Shown: positions 25,251 through 33,123 of the stretch, piece by piece | Numbering within the stretch: position 1 is the first letter of the stretch | Layout: every line of letters begins with the position of its first letter | Assembly (NCBI RefSeq): GCF_002904335.1 | Contig: NZ_PPHF01000157.1 | Location: 62,001-126,000 of the forward strand | Reading direction: 5' to 3' | Source of the DNA: Amycolatopsis sp. CA-126428 | GTDB lineage: Bacteria > Actinomycetota > Actinomycetes > Mycobacteriales > Pseudonocardiaceae | DNA: 64,000 nucleotides | Notes under the pieces: generated by a model | The model's database searches: none | The model's input: the letters and a program-made list of their open reading frames with translations, nothing else | Told to the model about the DNA's origin: nothing | Made by a program: the position numbers and the translations under genes

Positions 25251-25501
25251 CCTGGTCTGGGGAGGCGGGAAAGCGTGCCCTGACCCGGTGCCGCCGGCCG
25301 TGTTCTGGCTTCGGATCGGGGTTGCGGGGGGTGTGGGCCCCGTTCACGTTCCGGTCCGTCTGCTGCCGTGGCCTTTCCCGCGAGCTGGACTCACCCGCTC
25401 TTCGCCGGCGGCCGGCGGGAGGGAGCCCCGGCGGTCGTCGGGAGCTAGCCTCGGCTTCCGTTGAGAGGTGGTCCGCGGCCGACCTGTGACACGCTGGACA
25501 C

Positions 25502-26344
25502 GTGAGCCTGCCGTCCGCCAGCGTCTTCGTCCGCTGTTCCTGCGGGCATCTGCACTGGGGTCGCTACGGTGCCGCGGGTCTGCTGCTCGTCGATCCCGCC
25601 CGCGGTGTGCTCCTGCAGCGCCGCGCCTGGTGGGTGCACCACGGCCGCACCTGGGCGTTGCCCGGCGGGGCCATCGAAGCCGGCGAAACCGCCGTCGGCG
25701 CGGCCACGCGGGAAGCCTTCGAAGAGGCCTCCGTCCCCGCCGAGGCCTTCCGTGCGGTCTCCGCCTCCGTCGTCGATCATGGCGACTGGAGCTACACCAC
25801 CGTCCTGGCCCTCGCCGACGGCGCCGAGGCGCGGGTCGCCAACACCGAAAGTGCGGAGGTGCGCTGGGTGGATCCCGACGACGTCCCCGGTTACCCCCTT
25901 CACCGCGATTTCGCCGCCGCGTGGCCGGACCTGCGCGACCGGGTCGGCCGCGAACTCGTCCTGGTCGTCGACGCCGCCAACGTCGTCGGCTCGCGTCCGG
26001 ACGGCTGGTGGCGCGACCGGCACGGCGCCGCCGAGCGGCTCCGCGACCGGCTCGCCAAGCTCGCCGAAGCCGGCGTGCCCGACCCGGACGACGCCACCGT
26101 GACCTGGTGGCCGCGGATCATCCTGGTCGTCGAAGGGCAGGCCAAGCGGGTCACGTCGGCCGCGGGTGTCGAGGTCGTCGCCGCCGACACCGACGGTGAC
26201 TCGAAGATCGTCGAGGTCGTCGCGCAGCAAACAGCGAGCGTCCTGGTCGCGACGGCCGACCGTGAGCTGAAGAGGCGCGTCGAAGCGCTCGGCGCCTCGA
26301 TCCTCGGCCCCGGCACGCTCCGCCGGCAGCTCGACGAGCTTTAG
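25502..26344 (+). CDS. NUDIX hydrolase fused to a NYN/PIN-like domain
   Basis: 280 residues from GTG 25502. The N-terminus holds a CxCGxxHxG cluster (Cys12, Cys14, His18). The NUDIX box spans residues 56-78, with G56, E62 and the core R70-E71-x2-E74-E75; the usual Gly is Ser77. A second domain begins near residue 150 with LVLVVDAANVVGS and ends ASVLVATADRELKRRV, the acidic arrangement of NYN/PIN-like nucleases. The fusion suggests coupled nucleotide and RNA metabolism. It is preceded by a 251-bp gap with no further gene and its stop shares TTAG with the convergent gene. Confidence 0.78.
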   Translation: MSLPSASVFVRCSCGHLHWGRYGAAGLLLVDPARGVLLQRRAWWVHHGRTWALPGGAIEAGETAVGAATREAFEEASVPAEAFRAVSASVVDHGDWSYTTVLALADGAEARVANTESAEVRWVDPDDVPGYPLHRDFAAAWPDLRDRVGRELVLVVDAANVVGSRPDGWWRDRHGAAERLRDRLAKLAEAGVPDPDDATVTWWPRIILVVEGQAKRVTSAAGVEVVAADTDGDSKIVEVVAQQTASVLVATADRELKRRVEALGASILGPGTLRRQLDEL

Positions 26345-27480
26345 TCCTTCGCGATCCCGTCGCGCATCTCGGCCACCAGCGACGCGACGACGGCCTTGAG
26401 GCTGCCCTTGTGCCGCTCCGCGACGGCCCGCTGCCGCCGGTAGCTCGGCCCGTAGCGCAGGATCGTCTCGACGTCCCGCAGCTCGGCGACGCAGTCCAGC
26501 CGCCGCGCCACCGGCTCGAGCCGGTCCAGCAGGTCGGCCACGTCGTCGGTGACCAGCCGCTCGCGCCCGGCCGCGTCCAGGATGATGATCGCGTCCGTGC
26601 CGTAGCGGGCCGCGCGCCACTTGTTCTCCTGGACGTGCCACGGCGGCAGCGTCGGGAGGATCTCGCCGTCTTCCAGGCGCTCGACGAAGTCGTCCACCAG
26701 GCACTGGGTCAGCGCCGCGATCGCGCCGACCTCCTCCAGCGTCGGCAGGCCGTCGCACACACGCATCTCGATCGTGCCGAGCTTCGGCGACGGCCGGATG
26801 TCCCAGCGGATCTCCGAGAAGCTGTCGATCACGCCGGTCGTGAACATGTCCTCGACGTAGCTCTCCAGCTCCGCCCACTTCCGGAACTGGAACGGCAGCC
26901 CGGCCGTCGGCAGCTGCTGGAACATCAGCGCCCGGTTCGACGCGTACCCGGTGTCCTCGGCACCCCAGTACGGCGAAGACGCCGACAGCGCCTGCAGGTG
27001 CGGCGCGTAGTTGAGCAGCGCGTCGAGCACCGGCAGCACCTTCTCGCGGTGGTCGACCCCGACGTGGATGTGGACGCCGTAGATCAGCATCTGCCGTCCC
27101 CACCACTGGGTCCGGTCGATCAGCTTGGCGTAGCGCTCCTTGTCGGTGACCTTCTGCTGGTACCAGTTCGAGAACGGGTGCGTGCCCGCCGAGAACATCT
27201 CGACGCCGAGCGGGTCGGCGACGCCGTGCACGACGTCGAGCGAGTCGTTCAGGTCGGCCTTGACCTCGGCGATCGTGCCGCAGACGCCGGTGATGATCTC
27301 GATCGTGTTGAGCAGCAGCTCCTGCTTGATCTTCGGGTGCTCCGGCTGCCCGTCGGGCCGGACGGCCTCGAGGATCCGCTCGGCCACCGAGGACAGCTCG
27401 CCGCTGCGGCGGTCCACCAGGCCGAGCTCCCATTCCGCGCCGACGGTCGATCGCCGCGAAGGACTGAACTCGATGTGCAT
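26341..27480 (-). CDS. glutamate-cysteine ligase family 2 (YbdK-like) protein
   Basis: 379 residues from ATG 27480. The opening STVGAEWELGLVDRRSGEL contains the substrate-binding Glu residues of the GCS2 family. Later motifs are VHIHVGVDHREKVLPVLDAL and EMRVCDGLPTLEEV. Members are carboxylate-amine ligases; EgtA-like and YbdK-like proteins give gamma-glutamyl compounds, but this subgroup (Rv0433-like) has no settled substrate. It converges on the NUDIX gene with a 4-bp stop overlap. The short membrane-protein gene lies 10 bp upstream on the same strand, so the two may be co-transcribed. Confidence 0.85.
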   Translation of the reverse strand: MHIEFSPSRRSTVGAEWELGLVDRRSGELSSVAERILEAVRPDGQPEHPKIKQELLLNTIEIITGVCGTIAEVKADLNDSLDVVHGVADPLGVEMFSAGTHPFSNWYQQKVTDKERYAKLIDRTQWWGRQMLIYGVHIHVGVDHREKVLPVLDALLNYAPHLQALSASSPYWGAEDTGYASNRALMFQQLPTAGLPFQFRKWAELESYVEDMFTTGVIDSFSEIRWDIRPSPKLGTIEMRVCDGLPTLEEVGAIAALTQCLVDDFVERLEDGEILPTLPPWHVQENKWRAARYGTDAIIILDAAGRERLVTDDVADLLDRLEPVARRLDCVAELRDVETILRYGPSYRRQRAVAERHKGSLKAVVASLVAEMRDGIAKD

Positions 27481-27490
27481 CGCCGTCCGA

Positions 27491-28006
27491 TTAGACCTGG
27501 GCGCCGGTGCTGGGGTCCGCGCCGGGCGGCGGACCCTGCCGCACGCGGAGCAGCAGCAGCGCGATCGAGGTCGCGAGCGCGAGGATGCCCAGCGGTGTCG
27601 CCACCGTCGGGCCGACGCCGATCGCGCCGGGCAGGATCAGCAGGAACAGCCCGGCCAGGAACAGCAGCAGGATGAGGAACGCGCCCAGCTTCGGCCGGGG
27701 CAGCGGCGGCGGGTCGGGCGGGACGTAGTGCTCGTCGTCCTCCGCCGGGTCGTCGGAGAACATCGTGGCGTCCCACGACGTGCCCCCGGACCGCCAGCCG
27801 GGCTCCGGCGGGGCCTCCACGGCCGGCGGGTCGGCGGGCCGCTCGGGCGCCCGGCGCGGCTCCGGCTCCGCGCCGGCCGCGCCGGCGGTGTCCGCAGTGT
27901 CGGCAGTGTCCGATTCCGGGAGCCCGAACCCGTCGGCCCGCAGGTCGGCGACGATCTCGGCGAACGTCGCGTCGACGTCCTCCGGCCCGTCCTTCCCCCG
28001 GCTCAT
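27491..28006 (-). CDS. conserved two-TM membrane protein
   Basis: 171 residues from ATG 28006, overlapping the hydrolase stop (ATGA). The N-terminal 100 residues are acidic and Pro-rich, hence probably disordered and cytoplasmic. Two hydrophobic segments (LGAFLILLLFLAGLFLLILP and PLGILALATSIALLLLRV) end the protein. It is not a recognised enzyme. The sequence resembles actinobacterial proteins adjacent to alpha/beta hydrolases. Coupling to the hydrolase suggests it acts as its membrane partner, but this is inference. Confidence 0.72.
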   Translation of the reverse strand: MSRGKDGPEDVDATFAEIVADLRADGFGLPESDTADTADTAGAAGAEPEPRRAPERPADPPAVEAPPEPGWRSGGTSWDATMFSDDPAEDDEHYVPPDPPPLPRPKLGAFLILLLFLAGLFLLILPGAIGVGPTVATPLGILALATSIALLLLRVRQGPPPGADPSTGAQV

Positions 28007-28770
28007 GCGGTCTCCTCCGGCTGGGCGGCGTGCGCCTTCGCGAACTCGACACTGCGGGTGAAGATCACTTCGGCGTCGTTGTCCTGCGTCGCCACGTGGT
28101 AGCTGTTCTCCAGCACGACCTCGGTGACGTCGGTGCTCGAGACGCCGTCGAGCACCAGCTGCGAGTTCACCGGCTCGACGACGTGGTCGACCGACGAGTG
28201 CAGCAGCAGCACCGGCTGGGTCACCTTCGCCAGGTCGGCGCGCACGACGGCCCACAGCTTCGCCAGGCTCGCCGCCGCGCGCACCGGCGTCCGCGGGTAG
28301 GCCAGCTCCGTCTCGCCCGGCTTCTTGATGTCGTTCGCGATCGCCGGCACCGACGGCACGATCCGGCCCAGCACCGGCAGCAGCCGCGTGTCCCACTTCA
28401 GCCGCGTCACCGACGGGTTGACCAGCACGATCCCGGCGATCCGGTCGCCGAACTCCTCGGCCAGGCGCAGGGTGAGCGTGCCGCCCATCGAGAGGCCGCC
28501 GACGAACACGGTCTTGCACGTCGCCAGCAGCGCGAGCAGGGCCTCGCGGACGGCGCCGTACCAGTCCTCCCACGTCGTGCGGTTGAGGTCCGGCCAGCGG
28601 GTGCCGTGGCCGGGCAGCAGCGGGCAGCGCACCGTGAACCCGGCCCCGGCCAGGTGGTCACCCCAGGCCCGCATGCTCGCCGGGGTACCGGTGAACCCGT
28701 GGCAGAGCAGGAACCCGGTTTCGGCCGAACCGGTGTGGCCGAACGGTTCCGCGCCGGCGAGCACGCCCAT
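28003..28770 (-). CDS. alpha/beta hydrolase (carboxylesterase/monoacylglycerol lipase type)
   Basis: 255 residues from ATG 28770 with GGAAGG upstream. The oxyanion motif is LLCHGFTGTP, the nucleophile elbow GGLSMGG, and the remaining triad residues are in LLHSSVDHVV and NSYHVATQDND. It cleaves short- to medium-chain esters or monoacylglycerols. It has no signal peptide. It is divergent from the acyltransferase gene, with which it forms a lipid-handling pair on opposite strands (about 213 bp between starts). Confidence 0.87.
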   Translation of the reverse strand: MGVLAGAEPFGHTGSAETGFLLCHGFTGTPASMRAWGDHLAGAGFTVRCPLLPGHGTRWPDLNRTTWEDWYGAVREALLALLATCKTVFVGGLSMGGTLTLRLAEEFGDRIAGIVLVNPSVTRLKWDTRLLPVLGRIVPSVPAIANDIKKPGETELAYPRTPVRAAASLAKLWAVVRADLAKVTQPVLLLHSSVDHVVEPVNSQLVLDGVSSTDVTEVVLENSYHVATQDNDAEVIFTRSVEFAKAHAAQPEETA

Positions 28771-28983
28771 GCGATCGCCTTCCGTGTGAGCGGTGCAGTC
28801 CCTCCATGCTCTCACGGCCGGTGGACGTTGTGGGGGTCCGCCCGGGCCCGGAATTCGCTGTGAGATCGATCGCTGCCGAAGTGGTAACCGGGTGGTCGCC
28901 GTTGTGCGGCGGCCACCCGGGTTCGTAGGCTGTTCGTCTCGGGTGAACAGGGGCTGCGGCTGCGATGGAGGACTGAGACACCG

Positions 28984-29745
28984 GTGCTGTACTGGCTCAT
29001 GAAGTGGGTGTTCCTCGGACCGCTGCTCAAGACGCTCTGGCCGACCAAGGTCGTCGGCGCGGAGAACATCCCCGAGACGGGTGGCGCGATCCTGGCCGGC
29101 AACCACCTGGCGGTCGCGGACTCGTTCTTCATGCCGCTGCGGGTCAAGCGCAAGGTGACCTTCCCGGCCAAGTCCGAGTACTTCACCGAGCCCGGGTTCA
29201 AGGGCACGCTCAAGAAGTGGTTCTTCACCGGCGTCGGCCAGTTCCCGATCGACCGGTCCGGCGGCAACGCCGCCCAGGCCGCGCTCGACACGGCGACCCG
29301 CCTGGTCCGCGAGGGACACCTGCTCGGGATCTACCCGGAGGGCACGCGCTCCCCGGACGGACGCCTGTACAAGGGCAAGACGGGCGTGGCGCGGATCGCC
29401 CTGGAGTCCGGCGGCGTCGTGGTCCCGGTGGCGATGGTCGGCACGGACAAGGTCAACCCGATCGGTTCGAAGATGTGGTGGCCCCGCCGCCTCGAGGTCC
29501 GGTTCGGCAAGCCCCTGGACTTCTCGCGGTACGAAGGTCTTTCGGGTGATCGCTTCATCGAGCGGTCGATCACCGACGAGATCATGTACGCGCTGATGGA
29601 GCTCTCGGGCCAGGAGTACGTCGACATCTACGCGGCCAAAGCCAAGGAGCTGCTGGCGGCGGAGGCGGCCGGCGTCAAGCCCGCGGTGCCGGCCCAGCCC
29701 GGCGCGCGCGACGCGGCCCGGGTGCCGGATTCCAAGGTCGGCTGA
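28984..29745 (+). CDS. 1-acyl-sn-glycerol-3-phosphate acyltransferase (Rv2182c-like)
   Basis: 253 residues from GTG 28984. The acyltransferase HX4D box is NHLAVADS (His41, Asp46), followed by GIYPEGTRSPDG (motif III). A hydrophobic N-terminus (VLYWLMKWVFLGPLLKTLW) may anchor it in the membrane. It acylates lysophosphatidate or a related lysolipid. The order acyltransferase then exoribonuclease then DAHP synthase recalls the mycobacterial Rv2182c-Rv2178c region. It is 20 bp upstream of the exoribonuclease gene. Confidence 0.88.
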   Translation: MLYWLMKWVFLGPLLKTLWPTKVVGAENIPETGGAILAGNHLAVADSFFMPLRVKRKVTFPAKSEYFTEPGFKGTLKKWFFTGVGQFPIDRSGGNAAQAALDTATRLVREGHLLGIYPEGTRSPDGRLYKGKTGVARIALESGGVVVPVAMVGTDKVNPIGSKMWWPRRLEVRFGKPLDFSRYEGLSGDRFIERSITDEIMYALMELSGQEYVDIYAAKAKELLAAEAAGVKPAVPAQPGARDAARVPDSKVG

Positions 29746-29765
29746 GCCACCACTACTGTTCACCA

Positions 29766-30254
29766 GTGCGTTTTTTCTACGACACCGAGTTCATCGAAGA
29801 CGGCGTGACCATCGATTTGGTGTCGATCGGGGTGGTGGACGAGCGGGGCCGCGAGTTCTACGCGGTCTCGACGGAGTTCGACCCTTCGAAGGCGGGGCCG
29901 TGGGTCCGGGACAACGTCCTGGACAAGCTGCCCTCACCGGCCGACCGGGCGTGGCGGAGCAGGGAGAAGATCCGCAACGACCTGCTGGAGTTCTTCGGCA
30001 AGCCACCGGGCGGCATCGAGCTGTGGGCCTGGTTCGCGGCGTACGACCACGTGGCGCTGGCCCAGCTGTGGGGCCCGATGCCGGCCCTGCCGCGGCAGCT
30101 GCCGAGGTTCACCCGCGATCTGCGGCAGCGGTGGGAGGACGCCGGGAAGCCGAAGCTGCCCGCGGCGCCGACCGACCAGCACGATGCGCTGGCGGACGCC
30201 AAGCACAACCTGGCGAGGTGGGAAATCATCGAGAACTACTTCCCGCGGCGCTGA
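29766..30254 (+). CDS. 3'-5' exoribonuclease, Rv2179c-like (DEDDh)
   Basis: 162 residues from GTG 29766. The DEDDh motifs are in place: FYDTEFIEDG (D6 and E8), WFAAYDHVALAQ and TDQHDALADAKHN. This matches the polyadenylate-specific exoribonuclease family related to bacterial Rv2179c. Length is normal for the family. It follows the acyltransferase by 20 bp and probably shares its transcript. A 400-bp hairpin-rich intergenic region follows. Confidence 0.88.
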   Translation: MRFFYDTEFIEDGVTIDLVSIGVVDERGREFYAVSTEFDPSKAGPWVRDNVLDKLPSPADRAWRSREKIRNDLLEFFGKPPGGIELWAWFAAYDHVALAQLWGPMPALPRQLPRFTRDLRQRWEDAGKPKLPAAPTDQHDALADAKHNLARWEIIENYFPRR

Positions 30255-30368
30255 CCCGCCGGCCGTGTCTGCAGGGTTCCGGAACGGCGCGTAGCGCCCT
30301 TGTCAGTTGCCTCACCGCGCGAAACGGAACGCCGGCAGCCTGACTTCGCCCCACCCAGACCTCCCCGC

Positions 30369-30475
30369 CACCCCGATCCGAAGCCACAACACGGCCGGCA
30401 GTGCCGGGTCAAGGCACGCTTTCCCGCCTTGACGCGGCACTACCGGCCGTAGTCACAATCCGGCTTCGGGGTGGT
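30369..30475. repeat. large imperfect inverted repeat between convergent genes
   Basis: Arms 30392-30415 and 30426-30449 pair at 22 of 24 positions around a 10-nt loop. The flanks (30369-30386 and 30463-30475) extend the hairpin with a bulge. It lies between the exoribonuclease stop and aroG and can form a long RNA or cruciform hairpin. Confidence 0.7.
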
Positions 30476-30527
30476 GGTCACCGCGCCAAGACGACCCGAA
30501 ACCACCCAGGTCAGCCGCCCCTTCGGA

Positions 30528-30570
30528 CGAAGCCCGCCCACACGGAACACCGCAGCGGCGACGGGCTTCG
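30528..30570. repeat. short inverted repeat in convergent intergenic region
   Basis: CGAAGCCCG at 30528-30536 matches CGGGCTTCG at 30562-30570 perfectly, separated by 25 bp. It may extend the structured region but could be accidental in G+C-rich DNA. Confidence 0.4.
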
Positions 30571-30616
30571 CCGGCACCCGGAGCCGCTGCCGACATCCGA
30601 GGACACCGAAACTGTC

Positions 30617-30652
30617 GGGGGTCCCCGGTAACGTAAGAACCGGGGGACCCCC
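30617..30652 (-). terminator. probable aroG terminator hairpin
   Basis: GGGGGTCCCCGGT at 30617-30629 pairs with ACCGGGGGACCCCC at 30639-30652 with a one-base bulge. It begins about 15 bp beyond the aroG stop on the reverse strand. No clear T-run follows, which is common in this group. Confidence 0.65.
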
Positions 30653-30666
30653 AGGCCGGGGACCTC

Positions 30667-31749
30667 TCAGCGGCGCGCCCGCACCGCCGAAGCCAGCTCG
30701 TCCAGCAGCGGCGCGGTGTCATCCCAAGCCAGGCACGCGTCCGTGATCGACTGCCCGTAGGTCAGCTCCGAAGCCCGCCCCAGCGAAAGCTCCTGCCGCC
30801 CACCGGCCAGGAAGCTCTCCATCATCAGCCCGGCGATCCCGCGCTCACCCGAAGCCAGCCGCGCCGCCAGCTCCCGCACCACCGAAGCCTGCCGCACGTG
30901 GTCCTTGCCGCTGTTCCCGTGCGAAGCGTCGATGATCACCCGCTCCGGCAACCCCGCCTTCGCCAGCCGGGCCAGCGTGTCCGCCACCGTGGCGGCGTCG
31001 TAGTTCGGGCCCGTGTTGTGGCCGCGCAGGATCACGTGGCAGTCCGGGTTGCCGGACGTCGTGAGCAGCGCCGCCAGGCCGTCGGTGTTGATGCCCGGGA
31101 ACACGTGGCTGGCCGCCGCCGCGCGGGTGGCGTCGATCGCCACCTGGACGTCGCCCTCGGTGGAGTTCTTGATGCCCACCGGCATCGACAGCGCGCTGCA
31201 CAGCTGGCGGTGGACCTGGCTGGCCGCCGTGCGGGCGCCGATCGAACCCCACGTGACGATGTCCGCGATGAACTGCGGCGTGATCGGGTCGAGGAACTCG
31301 CAGCCCACCGGCAGGCCGAGCGCCGACACGTCGAGCAGCAGCCGGCGCGCCATCCGCAGGCCCTTGTTGACGGCGAACGTGCCGTCGAGGTCCGGGTCGT
31401 TGATCAGGCCCTTCCAGCCCAGCGTGGTGCGCGGCTTCTCGAAGTACACGCGCATCACGATGTGCAGCTCGCCGCGCAGCTCCTCGGCCTTCGCCGCCAG
31501 CCGGCGGGCGTAGTCGAGGGCGGCTTCGGGGTCGTGCACCGAGCAGGGGCCGACCACGACGAGCAGCCGGTCGTCCCGGCCTTCGAGGATGTCGACCGTC
31601 TCGGCGCGGCCGTGGCGCACCACCTTCGCGACCGCGGCGTCGACCGGATGGTCTTCGCGCAGCAGCGCGGGCGGGATGAGCGGACTGATCGACGTGGTGC
31701 GCGCGGCGTCGAGGTCACCGATGGTGGCCGGTCCGGCGGAGAGCGTCAT
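30667..31749 (-). CDS. aroG: 3-deoxy-D-arabino-heptulosonate 7-phosphate (DAHP) synthase, class I
   Basis: 360 residues from ATG 31749. It condenses phosphoenolpyruvate and erythrose 4-phosphate, the first step of aromatic amino acid synthesis. The class I signature is shown by LLVVVGPCSVHDPEAALDYA, VMRVYFEKPRTTLGWKGLIN, PVGCEFLDPITPQ, GIKNSTEGD, RGHNTGPNYD and IIDASHGNS. It is the E. coli AroF/G/H type, not the class II enzyme of mycobacteria. An aromatic-rich leader peptide precedes it. It lies between a terminator-rich region and its own attenuator. AGGAAGGA at 31760-31767 (reverse) is the ribosome site. Confidence 0.92.
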   Translation of the reverse strand: MTLSAGPATIGDLDAARTTSISPLIPPALLREDHPVDAAVAKVVRHGRAETVDILEGRDDRLLVVVGPCSVHDPEAALDYARRLAAKAEELRGELHIVMRVYFEKPRTTLGWKGLINDPDLDGTFAVNKGLRMARRLLLDVSALGLPVGCEFLDPITPQFIADIVTWGSIGARTAASQVHRQLCSALSMPVGIKNSTEGDVQVAIDATRAAAASHVFPGINTDGLAALLTTSGNPDCHVILRGHNTGPNYDAATVADTLARLAKAGLPERVIIDASHGNSGKDHVRQASVVRELAARLASGERGIAGLMMESFLAGGRQELSLGRASELTYGQSITDACLAWDDTAPLLDELASAVRARR

Positions 31750-31795
31750 GGCGGGGGTGTTCCTTCCTGGTGGACACCGACCCGCGGGGGACTCG

Positions 31796-31822
31796 CCGAG
31801 CCGGTTCAGAAATCCGGCTCGG
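31796..31822 (-). promoter_or_regulatory. aroG: putative attenuator hairpin of aroG
   Basis: CCGAGCCGG at 31796-31804 and CCGGCTCGG at 31814-31822 form a 9-bp stem with a 9-nt loop. It lies between the leader-peptide stop and the aroG ribosome site. A second, competing pairing (31823-31829 with 31856-31862) includes leader codons. Confidence 0.6.
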
Positions 31823-31831
31823 GGGTGGGAG

Positions 31832-31903
31832 TCAGCGCGGGTTCACGCCGCCGTGCCCACCCGGGGCCGGCTTCGTAAACCAGAAATAGCGCTGCATGCG
31901 CAT
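31832..31903 (-). CDS. aromatic-rich leader peptide of aroG
   Basis: A 23-residue open frame on the reverse strand, from ATG 31903 (alternatively ATG 31897), starts MRMQRYFWFTKP and ends ...VNPR. Four consecutive residues are Tyr-Phe-Trp-Phe, all products of the pathway started by the downstream DAHP synthase. No clear ribosome site precedes it. A TACGTT element lies 1 bp upstream of the ATG, so leaderless translation is plausible. A 9-bp hairpin follows. This is a typical ribosome-mediated attenuation arrangement. Confidence 0.65.
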   Translation of the reverse strand: MRMQRYFWFTKPAPGGHGGVNPR

Positions 31904-32034
31904 CAACGTAGCACAGCCGTCACCGAGGACCGATCCGGCAGGTGGTACGGCCTGCACCGATCAAGACGAGAGCCGCTACGCTGGCGTCTGACGAAATGTG
32001 ACTGTCATCTCCCGAGAACAGACGGAGGCTTCTC

Positions 32035-33060
32035 ATGCGTGTCGGTGTGCTGACCGGCGGCGGCGACTGCCCGGGACTCAACGCGGTGATCCGCGCGGTG
32101 GTGCGCAAGGGCATCGAGGTGCACGGCTGGGACTTCGTGGGCTTCCGCAACGGCTGGAACGGCCCCCTCACCGGCGACAGCCGCCCGCTGGGCCTGAACG
32201 ACGTCGAGGACATCCTCACCCGCGGCGGCACCATCCTGCGGTCCTCGCGCACCAACCCCTACAAGGTCGACGGCGGTGTCGACAAGATCAGGCAGGTCCT
32301 CGCCGATCAAGGCGTCGACGCGCTGATCGCGATCGGCGGCGAGGACACCCTCGGCGTCGCGAAGCGGCTGACCGACGACGGCATCGGCGTCGTGGGCGTG
32401 CCCAAGACGATCGACAACGACCTGGGCGCGACCGACTACACCTTCGGCTTCGACACCGCGGTCTCCATCGCGACCGAGGCGATCGACCGGCTGCACACCA
32501 CGGCCGAGTCGCACCACCGCGCGCTCGTGGTCGAGGTCATGGGCCGCCACGCCGGCTGGATCGCGCTGCACTCCGGCCTCGCCGGCGGCGCCAGCGTCAT
32601 CCTGGTGCCGGAGCGGCACTTCAACGTCGACCAGGTCGTCTCCTGGGTCGAGCGCCGCTTCGAGAAGGAGTTCGCGCCGATCATCGTCGTCGCCGAGGGC
32701 GCGCTGCCCGAGGGCGGCGAGGAGAAGCTGCTGACCGGGGAGAAGGACGCCTTCGGGCACGTCCGCCTCGGCGGCATCGGCACCTGGCTGGCGGACGAGA
32801 TCGCCCACCGCACCGGCAAGGAGTCCCGCGCGGTGGTCCTGGGCCACGTCCAGCGCGGCGGCACCCCGACGGCCTACGACCGCGTCCTGGCGACCCGCTT
32901 CGGCCTGCACGCGGTCGACGCGGTGGCCGACGGCGACTTCGGCGTGATGGTGGCGCTGAAGGGCACGGACATCGTCCGCGTGAAGCTGTCCGAGGCGACG
33001 GCCGAGCTGAAGACGGTTCCGGTCGAGCGCTACCAGGAAGCCGAAGTCTTCTTCGGCTGA
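32035..33060 (+). CDS. pfkA: 6-phosphofructokinase, PPi-type signature
   Basis: 341 residues from ATG 32035. The substrate loop is LTGGGDCPGLNAVIRAVV and the catalytic motif is PKTIDNDL (D127, D129). Residue 104 is Asp in GGEDT and residue 124 is Lys in PKTIDND, using E. coli numbering that fits exactly. D104/K124 is the pair associated with pyrophosphate-dependent enzymes, as found in Amycolatopsis methanolica. The enzyme may therefore be reversible. It is followed by a 17-bp perfect terminator. GAGG upstream serves as ribosome site. Confidence 0.9.
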   Translation: MRVGVLTGGGDCPGLNAVIRAVVRKGIEVHGWDFVGFRNGWNGPLTGDSRPLGLNDVEDILTRGGTILRSSRTNPYKVDGGVDKIRQVLADQGVDALIAIGGEDTLGVAKRLTDDGIGVVGVPKTIDNDLGATDYTFGFDTAVSIATEAIDRLHTTAESHHRALVVEVMGRHAGWIALHSGLAGGASVILVPERHFNVDQVVSWVERRFEKEFAPIIVVAEGALPEGGEEKLLTGEKDAFGHVRLGGIGTWLADEIAHRTGKESRAVVLGHVQRGGTPTAYDRVLATRFGLHAVDAVADGDFGVMVALKGTDIVRVKLSEATAELKTVPVERYQEAEVFFG

Positions 33061-33070
33061 GTTCCCCGTT

Positions 33071-33107
33071 CGAAGGGCCGCTCCGGGATGCCCGGAGCGG
33101 CCCTTCG
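33071..33107. terminator. bidirectional terminator after pfkA
   Basis: A perfect 17-bp stem (33071-33087 with 33091-33107, loop ATG) lies between the convergent pfkA and ammonia-lyase genes. It is probably used by pfkA and also by the reverse-strand gene whose stop is at 33124. Confidence 0.85.
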
Positions 33108-33123
33108 CGCGTTCACGGCGGCG

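Noticed and set aside
30401..30746. Short forward and reverse frames in the exoribonuclease-aroG gap
   Set aside because: They read through the inverted repeats and the terminator and show no coding bias.
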